Shown piece after piece: positions 59,126 to 64,000 of a stretch of DNA of 64,000 nucleotides. A program made the translations under genes and the position numbers. The DNA is taken from assembly GCF_001613385.1 (NCBI RefSeq), contig NZ_BDCG01000018.1, forward strand, positions 1-64,000. Reading direction: 5' to 3'. Positions within the stretch are counted from its first letter, which is position 1; every line of letters begins with the position of its first letter. The notes below the pieces were generated by a model. It was not told where the DNA came from, searched no databases, and saw only the letters and a list, made by a program, of their open reading frames with translations. This DNA comes from Nocardia flavorosea NBRC 108225 (GTDB lineage: Bacteria; Actinomycetota; Actinomycetes; Mycobacteriales; Mycobacteriaceae).

Positions 59126-59336
59126 GTCGACGGGCGGTAACCAGCGCGCGGTCACGGTAACACCCCGGATTTGCCCGCCGGGCATTCCGTGCGGGAATGT
59201 GCATCACCTCACTCGGCCGGCGCCGCGTACCGACGAGCGAGCGGGCTTCGGCGGACCGATTCGAGGGGTTGGCGGCCGGACGTCCGGAGGGCGTTTTGGT
59301 CCCGCGGCCCTTCGTGCGCTACGGTTGTCGATGCAA
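59126..59336. other. Intergenic region before tRNA-fMet
   Basis: No gene is supported. It must contain the divergent promoters for the cobalamin operon (minus) and the initiator tRNA (plus), but no strong consensus elements are evident. Confidence 0.35.
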
Positions 59337-59410
59337 CGCGGGGTGGAGCAGTTCGGTAGCTCGCTGGGCTCATAACCCAGAGGTCGCAGGTTCAAATCCT
59401 GTCCCCGCTA
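59337..59410 (+). tRNA. Initiator tRNA-fMet(CAT)
   Basis: A 74-base cloverleaf: acceptor CGCGGGG pairs with CCCCGC leaving the first base unpaired, D arm GAGCAGTTCGGTAGCTC, anticodon arm CTGGG-CTCATAA-CCCAG with anticodon CAT and the three G-C pairs of initiators, and T arm CAGG-TTCAAAT-CCTG. The mismatched first pair and GGG/CCC anticodon stem identify the initiator. CCA is not encoded. Confidence 0.96.
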
Positions 59411-59415
59411 CTGAA

Positions 59416-59462
59416 GGGTCCGGCCGGACGGTACAACACCATCCGGCCGGACCCGATTTTTC
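59416..59462 (+). terminator. tRNA terminator
   Basis: GGGTCCGGCCGG and its complement CCGGCCGGACCC form a 12-base-pair stem just after the tRNA, followed by GATTTTTCG, a classical rho-independent terminator with a U run. Confidence 0.85.
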
Positions 59463-59554
59463 GTTTCATCACCTCGAGGATCATGCCGCGGCGGCATGAT
59501 CCTGAGCCCGGTGAGCCGCATCGGCTGCGACCGGAATACGACGCCGGTCGGCGG

Positions 59555-59842
59555 TCAGGTCAGCGGACGAGTTCCGGCGATATCGTATTCGGACACCACT
59601 GCCCCGGCGATCTCCGCATTCTGCTCGGCGCTTGTGCCGGAGCCGCGAAATACCTCCACCGATTCCTGGGAGTCCCAGCGTTCGAAGATATTGATCCGGC
59701 CGGGATCGGTGAGGTCGGCACCGATCGCGAAATCGAGGCAGCCCGGCGCGGCCCGGGCCTGCGTGATCACGGTGACGCAGCCGGCGAGATACGCCTCGCG
59801 GGCGTCCGGTGCGACGAGAAGGTGTCCGGCGACGATGACCAT
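59555..59842 (-). CDS. Antibiotic biosynthesis monooxygenase (ABM)-fold protein
   Basis: A 95-residue protein with the dimeric alpha/beta-barrel pattern: IVAGHLLVAPDAREAYLAGC, ARAAPGCLDFAIGADLTDPG, and INIFERWDSQESVEVFRGSG. These small proteins include quinol monooxygenases that act without a cofactor, as well as stress-related members of unknown substrate. It stands alone. Confidence 0.8.
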   Translation of the reverse strand: MVIVAGHLLVAPDAREAYLAGCVTVITQARAAPGCLDFAIGADLTDPGRINIFERWDSQESVEVFRGSGTSAEQNAEIAGAVVSEYDIAGTRPLT

Positions 59843-60092
59843 CTACTTCGCTCCTGTTCGGTCGATTCACCGATAGAGACCGAACCGGGCAGCCCGATTC
59901 ATCGGTGCGTGCTCGGCATCCGATGCCGCACACCGAACGCATGGTCAACCGGGCTGTGGGCGCGATCCGGGCACCGGCGGACGCTCGCGGCGGAACAGCG
60001 CGGGACCGCGGACTGGAGCCTGTCGGGTGCTCCGGGATCCGGCGCTGGTCGCGCAACCGGACTCCCGGAGCGTACGGCGCTGTGGGAAGGGC

Positions 60093-61115
60093 TCAGGCCC
60101 GCGACCCGAACCGTTCCAGGACTGCGCTGGCCTCCTGGGAGGCGGTGCCCCCGTCGGCGAGATGCGCCATGGTGTCCGCAATGGTGCGGCCGTGATGCGC
60201 CATGGCCTGGGCGTAGAGCCGACCGGCGCGGTAGGAGGAACGCACCAGCGGACCGGCCATCACACCGGCGAAACCGATCTTCTCGGCGACCTTCGAATGC
60301 TCCACGAATTCTTCGGGTTTCACCCAGCGATCCACCGGGTGATGCCGCGGCGAGGGGCGCAGGTACTGGGTGATGGTGAGAATATCGCAGCCGGCTTCGT
60401 GCAGGTCGCGCATGGCCTGGGTGACTTCCTCGGGGGTCTCGCCCATACCGAGGATCAGGTTGGATTTGGTGACCAGGCCTTCGGCGCGGGCCGCGGTGAG
60501 CACCGCGAGCGAGCGTTCGTAGCGGAATGCCGGCCGGATCCGTTTGAAGACGCGGGGCACGGTTTCCAGGTTGTGCGCCAGCACCTCCGGACGTGTGGAG
60601 AACACCTCGGCGAGCTGGTCGGGTTTCGCGTTGAAATCCGGGATCAGCAGTTCCACACCGGTGTTCGGGTTGAGCTGCTTGATGGCGCGCACGGTTTCGG
60701 CGTACAGCCACGCGCCGCCATCGTCGAGATCGTCGCGGGCGACACCGGTGATGGTGGAGTAGCGCAGGCCCATGGCCTGGACGCTCTCGGCGACCCGGCG
60801 CGGTTCGTCGCGGTCGAGCGGGGACGGTTTACCGGTGTCGATCTGGCAGAAATCGCAGCGCCGGGTGCACTGTTCGCCGCCGATGAGGAAGGTGGCCTCG
60901 CGGTCCTCCCAGCATTCGAAGATATTGGGGCAGCCCGCTTCCTCGCACACGGTGTGCAGGCCTTCCCGTTTCACCAGGCCCTTGAGCTCGGTGTATTCGG
61001 GACCCATGGTGGCGCGGGTGCGGATCCAGCCGGGTTTGCGCTCGATCGGGGTCTCGGCGTTGCGGGCCTCGATACGCAGCAGTTTACGGCCGGCAGGGGC
61101 TTGGGCGGAGGTCAT
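60093..61115 (-). CDS. lipA: Lipoyl synthase
   Basis: A 340-residue radical SAM enzyme that inserts two sulfurs into protein-bound octanoyl groups. The auxiliary cluster motif is CEEAGCPNIFEC (C-x4-C-x5-C), the radical SAM motif is CTRRCDFC, and the closing serine motif is VRSSYRAG. ATG 61115 overlaps the lipB stop (ATGA). Last gene of the operon; its targets include the SucB protein encoded at the other end. Confidence 0.97.
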   Translation of the reverse strand: MTSAQAPAGRKLLRIEARNAETPIERKPGWIRTRATMGPEYTELKGLVKREGLHTVCEEAGCPNIFECWEDREATFLIGGEQCTRRCDFCQIDTGKPSPLDRDEPRRVAESVQAMGLRYSTITGVARDDLDDGGAWLYAETVRAIKQLNPNTGVELLIPDFNAKPDQLAEVFSTRPEVLAHNLETVPRVFKRIRPAFRYERSLAVLTAARAEGLVTKSNLILGMGETPEEVTQAMRDLHEAGCDILTITQYLRPSPRHHPVDRWVKPEEFVEHSKVAEKIGFAGVMAGPLVRSSYRAGRLYAQAMAHHGRTIADTMAHLADGGTASQEASAVLERFGSRA

Positions 61116-61885
61116 GCGGTGGGACCTTTCGAATCGCTTGCCGCGGTGGCGGCGGCGGGCTCCGCGGCGGCCGGGGTGGGGGCCTGCGGAATATCGTGCT
61201 CGGTAACGGGAAGCTCACCGTTGAGTGCGGCCGGTATCGCGGCGGCCAGCCGCGGACGGACCTCGGCGACGGTGACCGTGCGGCCGAGTTCCTGGCTGAG
61301 ACCGGTGGACCCCACATCCCGGATACCGCAGGGAATGATGGCGCCGAAAGCACCGAGATCGGGATCGCAGTTCAGCGAGATCCCGTGCAGGGTGACACCG
61401 CGCTGCACCCGGATCCCGATGGAGGCGATCTTGCGTTCGGGCAACAGACCGGACGCGGCGAGCCATACACCGGAGCGCCCGGGCACCCGCCCGCATTCCA
61501 CACCGGCATCGGTGACCACCTGGATCAGCGCCTGCTCCAGCCGCCGGACGTAATCGACGACGTCGATCGGCTCGGCGAGCCGGATGATGGGATAGCCCAC
61601 CAGCTGTCCGGGCCCGTGCCAGGTGATCTTGCCGCCGCGGTCGACATCGATCACGGGGCTGCCGTCGGCGGGGCGGTCGGCTTCCTCGGTGCGGCGGCCC
61701 GCGGTGTAGACGGACGGGTGTTCCAGCAACAACAGGGTGTCGGTGCCGCGGCCGTCGGCGCGCTCGGCGGCGAGTTCACGTTGCAGATCCCAGGCCTGCT
61801 GATACTCGATGAGCCCCAGGTCGCGCACGTCGACGGGGGTGCTGTCGTAGCGTGCCGACCGGGTTGCGGTACGGGTGTTGTTCAC
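61112..61885 (-). CDS. lipB: Octanoyltransferase
   Basis: A 257-residue enzyme from GTG 61885 that moves octanoyl from acyl carrier protein to lipoyl domains. Signature RGGKITWHGPGQLVGYPI is followed by catalytic Lys (PERKIASIGIRV) and Cys (AFGAIIPCGIRD). The C-terminal Ala/Pro-rich tail is an actinobacterial extension. It starts 2 bases after the GNAT stop and overlaps lipA by 4 bases. Confidence 0.96.
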   Translation of the reverse strand: MNNTRTATRSARYDSTPVDVRDLGLIEYQQAWDLQRELAAERADGRGTDTLLLLEHPSVYTAGRRTEEADRPADGSPVIDVDRGGKITWHGPGQLVGYPIIRLAEPIDVVDYVRRLEQALIQVVTDAGVECGRVPGRSGVWLAASGLLPERKIASIGIRVQRGVTLHGISLNCDPDLGAFGAIIPCGIRDVGSTGLSQELGRTVTVAEVRPRLAAAIPAALNGELPVTEHDIPQAPTPAAAEPAAATAASDSKGPTA

Positions 61886-61887
61886 GA

Positions 61888-62415
61888 TCACGACGTTACG
61901 CTCATCTCCAGTGTGAGCTGCATCAGTGTCAGGTCCATCCAGCGGCCGAATTTGCGGCCCACTTCGGGCAGCCGGCCTACGGTGCGGAAACCGAACCGTT
62001 CGTGCAGCGCGATGGAGGCGGTGTTGCGGGATTCGATCACCGCGATCATGGCGTGGATATCGTTGCCGGCCCGGGCGCGCTCGATCAGTTCGGCCAGCAG
62101 GGCCGCGCCGATACCGCGCCGCTGGAAGTGGTCGGCGATATAGATGGAGTTCTCGGCGGTGTGCCGGTAACCGGATTTGGGCCGCCACGGGCCGTAACTG
62201 GCGTAACCGGCGAGCTCACCGTCGACCTCGGCCACCACGATCGGCCGGCCGTGCGCGGTGCGGTTGTCGAACCAGGCCTGCCGGTCGGCCAGATCGACGG
62301 GTTCGTCGTCCCAGATGGCGGTGGTTTCGGCGATCGCCCGATTGTGGATCTCCAGGATCGCGGGCAGGTCACTGATCCGCGCATCGCGGACCAGGGTGGC
62401 GGTGGCGGGGTTCAC
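61888..62415 (-). CDS. GNAT acetyltransferase (phosphinothricin acetyltransferase-like)
   Basis: A 175-residue GNAT enzyme (GTG 62415). ILEIHNRAIAETTAIWDDEP and WFDNRTAHGRPIVVAEVDGE match the Pat/bar subgroup; the acetyl-CoA loop is HFQRRGIGAALLAELIERA and HAMIAVIESRNTASIALHER follows. It probably acetylates an amino-acid-like amine. Coupled to its neighbours by a 4-base overlap and a 2-base gap within the lipoate operon. Confidence 0.85.
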   Translation of the reverse strand: MNPATATLVRDARISDLPAILEIHNRAIAETTAIWDDEPVDLADRQAWFDNRTAHGRPIVVAEVDGELAGYASYGPWRPKSGYRHTAENSIYIADHFQRRGIGAALLAELIERARAGNDIHAMIAVIESRNTASIALHERFGFRTVGRLPEVGRKFGRWMDLTLMQLTLEMSVTS

Positions 62416-63302
62416 CGGCCCACCGCGGCGGTGAGTGCCGCGCCGACCGTGGGGTGGCGGAATTCGTAACCGGTCGCCTCGAGCACGCCCGGAAGCGCGC
62501 GGGGGCTGTGCAGGATCGCCTCGTCGGCGAATTCGCCGACTACCAGTTTGAGGGCGAAGCCCGGGACCAGCAGGGGGGTCGGCCGATGCAGGGCCCGGCC
62601 CAGGGCGCGGGTGAATTCGGCATTCGTGACCGGTGCGGGGCCCACCGCGTTGAGCGGACCCCGGACCGACGGGGTGGTGAGCGCGTGCCGGATCGCGCCG
62701 ATCTCGTCGTCGAGGGAGATCCACGGCTGATACTGCCGGCCGTTGCCGAGCCGGCCGCCCAGACCGAACAGGAACAGGGCCTTCAATTGCGGCAGCATCC
62801 CGCCGGTGCCGGCGAGTACGACCCCGCTGCGCAGCAAGACCGTGCGGGCACCCGCCTCGGTGGCCGCGTGGGTGGCGGCCTCCCAATCCACGCACAGCGT
62901 GGGCAGGAAACCGGTACCGGGCGCACCGTTTTCGTCGACCGCGCGGGCGCCGGTGTCACCGTAGTAATGCACACCGCTGGCGTTCACCAGCGTCGGTACA
63001 CCCGCCCGCGCGACGGCCGTAGCCAGCACATCGGTGGGGGTGATACGGCTGTCGCGGAGTTCCTGTTTGTACGCACCGGACCAGCGTTTACCGCCGATCC
63101 CGGCGCCGCACAGGTTCACCACAGCGTCCGCACCGTCGAAAACGGCGGGGTCGAGTTCGCCACCGGCGGGATCCCAGCGGCGTTCGTCGGGAGCGGCAGC
63201 CGGGCGCCGGACCAACCGGAGCACCTGCTCCCCGTCGCGGCGTAGTGCCGCGACGAGAGCAGTGCCGATCAGCCCGGACGAACCGGCCACCACAACCAGC
63301 AT
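62412..63302 (-). CDS. TIGR01777-family NAD-dependent epimerase/dehydratase-like protein
   Basis: A 296-residue extended-SDR protein: MLVVVAGSSGLIGTALVAAL, AVVNLCGAGIGGKRWSGAYK, LVNASGVHYYGDTG, and the C-terminal DUF1731-like end (ALPGVLEATGYEFRHPTVGA). Homologues (SulA/YfcH-type) are widespread but without a settled reaction. In actinobacteria it commonly lies between sucB and lipB, as here. Confidence 0.9.
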   Translation of the reverse strand: MLVVVAGSSGLIGTALVAALRRDGEQVLRLVRRPAAAPDERRWDPAGGELDPAVFDGADAVVNLCGAGIGGKRWSGAYKQELRDSRITPTDVLATAVARAGVPTLVNASGVHYYGDTGARAVDENGAPGTGFLPTLCVDWEAATHAATEAGARTVLLRSGVVLAGTGGMLPQLKALFLFGLGGRLGNGRQYQPWISLDDEIGAIRHALTTPSVRGPLNAVGPAPVTNAEFTRALGRALHRPTPLLVPGFALKLVVGEFADEAILHSPRALPGVLEATGYEFRHPTVGAALTAAVGR

Positions 63303-63312
63303 CTACGTGACC

Positions 63313-64000
63313 TTACAGGCCGAGATCGGCCTCGAACGCCGCCTCTTCGAGGCGGTGCCGGATGGTGGTGAGGAACCGTCCGGCGTCCGCGCCGTCGATC
63401 AGGCGATGATCGTAGGTCAGCGGCAGATAGCACATCGAGCGGACGCCGATGAATTCGCTACCGGAATCGTCGGTGACCACGGTAGGCCGCTTGACGATCG
63501 CGCCGGTGCCGAGCATCGCCGACTGCGGCGGCACCAGGATCGGGGTGTCGAACAGCGCGCCCTGGCTGCCGATATTGGTGATGGTGAAGGTGCCACCGGC
63601 CAGCTCGTCCGGCTTCAGGCCGCCGGTGCGGGCCCGGTTGGCGATATCGGCGATAGCGCGTGCCAGCCCGGCCAGCGAGAGGTCGCTGGCATTGTGGATC
63701 ACCGGCGAGAGCAGGCCCTGCTCGGTGTCCACGGCGATCCCGAGATGCACCGATGCGTGGTAGGTGATCTCCTTGCTGTTCGCGTCGTAGCTGGCGTTGA
63801 TGTTCGGGTGCGCCCCGAGTGCCTCCACCACGGCCTTCGCGAAGAACGGCAGGAAGGTCAGGTTCACGCCCTCGCGCTTGGCGAACTCGGCCTTGGCCTT
63901 CGACCGCAGGGTCGCGATCTTGGTGACATCGGCCTCGTGCACCTGGGTGAGCTGCGCGGTGGTCTGCAGCGATTCCAGGGTCTTGGTCGCGGTGATCTGC
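63313..64000 (-). CDS. sucB: Dihydrolipoamide acyltransferase E2 (SucB), C-terminal part
   Basis: The gene runs off the right edge; only the C-terminal catalytic domain is seen. FPFFAKAVVEALG-like LPFFAKAVVEALGAHPNIN, GGTFTITNIGSQGALFDTPI and the catalytic YDHRLIDGADAGRFL (His and Asp of the acetyltransferase site) are clear. It transfers succinyl or acetyl groups to CoA within a 2-oxoacid dehydrogenase complex, and in actinobacteria also feeds electrons to AhpD. Ten bases separate it from the TIGR01777 gene. Confidence 0.95.
   Translation of the reverse strand, partial: QITATKTLESLQTTAQLTQVHEADVTKIATLRSKAKAEFAKREGVNLTFLPFFAKAVVEALGAHPNINASYDANSKEITYHASVHLGIAVDTEQGLLSPVIHNASDLSLAGLARAIADIANRARTGGLKPDELAGGTFTITNIGSQGALFDTPILVPPQSAMLGTGAIVKRPTVVTDDSGSEFIGVRSMCYLPLTYDHRLIDGADAGRFLTTIRHRLEEAAFEADLGL

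Noticed and set aside
1..64000. CRISPR array, transposase, integrase or prophage genes
   Set aside because: No regularly spaced repeats and no recognisable recombinase, capsid or terminase proteins were found. The tRNA-fMet end shows no obvious attachment-site duplication with an integrase.

Overview
The window is high-G+C actinobacterial DNA, most likely from Nocardia or a close relative in the Mycobacteriales. Supporting signs are GTG starts with tight 4-bp overlaps, DUF3558 and DUF732 secreted proteins, EspC/WXG-type ESX substrates, the oxyR-ahpC-ahpD locus with mycobacterial-type cysteine spacing, an antigen-85-like esterase remnant and a sucB-lipB-lipA operon. The genus is inferred from gene content; no rRNA is present.

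Layout. (1) 0-9.8 kb: a minus-strand set of small proteins that includes a secreted toxin-like protein and a 29-residue membrane peptide. Two paralogous XRE/TPR-like regulators follow, each coupled to a small enzyme gene. Between them lies a minus-strand operon for a type VII secretion (ESX-like) substrate set: XRE regulator, DUF3558 lipoprotein, WXG-like protein, EspC-like protein, a 462-residue effector with a glycine-zipper tail, and a polytopic membrane protein. (2) 9.9-25.2 kb: a defence island. It holds a type II Thoeris pair (TM-Macro ThsA and TIR ThsB) with a HIT-family nucleotide hydrolase between them. Next is a minus-strand NERD nuclease / SNF2 helicase / large adenine methyltransferase operon that runs into thsB, and then a divergent methyltransferase / HsdS-like / Ser-Thr kinase operon. 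(3) 25.3-35.5 kb: a truncated phosphotransferase, lipoproteins, a TetR-controlled acyl-CoA ligase/SDR operon, a LysR/MFS pair and several broken genes.

(4) 35.5-40.9 kb: a tightly overlapped operon pairing an Lgt-like enzyme with a Tes/MJ0619-type radical SAM protein, small membrane proteins and an M28 peptidase. (5) 41-55.5 kb: serine hydrolase, FAD monooxygenase, ahpCD/oxyR, MarR/MFS, a methyltransferase, LysR/MFS/NmrA, a formylglycine-generating-enzyme-like protein and DUF5995. Several truncated regulators and oxidoreductases are interspersed. (6) 56-64 kb: a cobalamin-riboswitch-controlled ABC transporter, an initiator tRNA-Met, a small monooxygenase and the lipoate/2-oxoacid dehydrogenase operon (partial sucB, TIGR01777, GNAT, lipB, lipA).

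How the genes may work together. In the island, ThsB is predicted to make a nucleotide signal sensed by the Macro domain of the membrane effector ThsA. The HIT enzyme sits where a signal-degrading or signal-processing enzyme would be expected. The flanking methyltransferase, helicase, nuclease and kinase genes resemble parts of DISARM and Pgl/BREX, but the hallmark subunits PglZ, DrmA, DrmB and DrmC are absent. No transposase, integrase or CRISPR array was seen.
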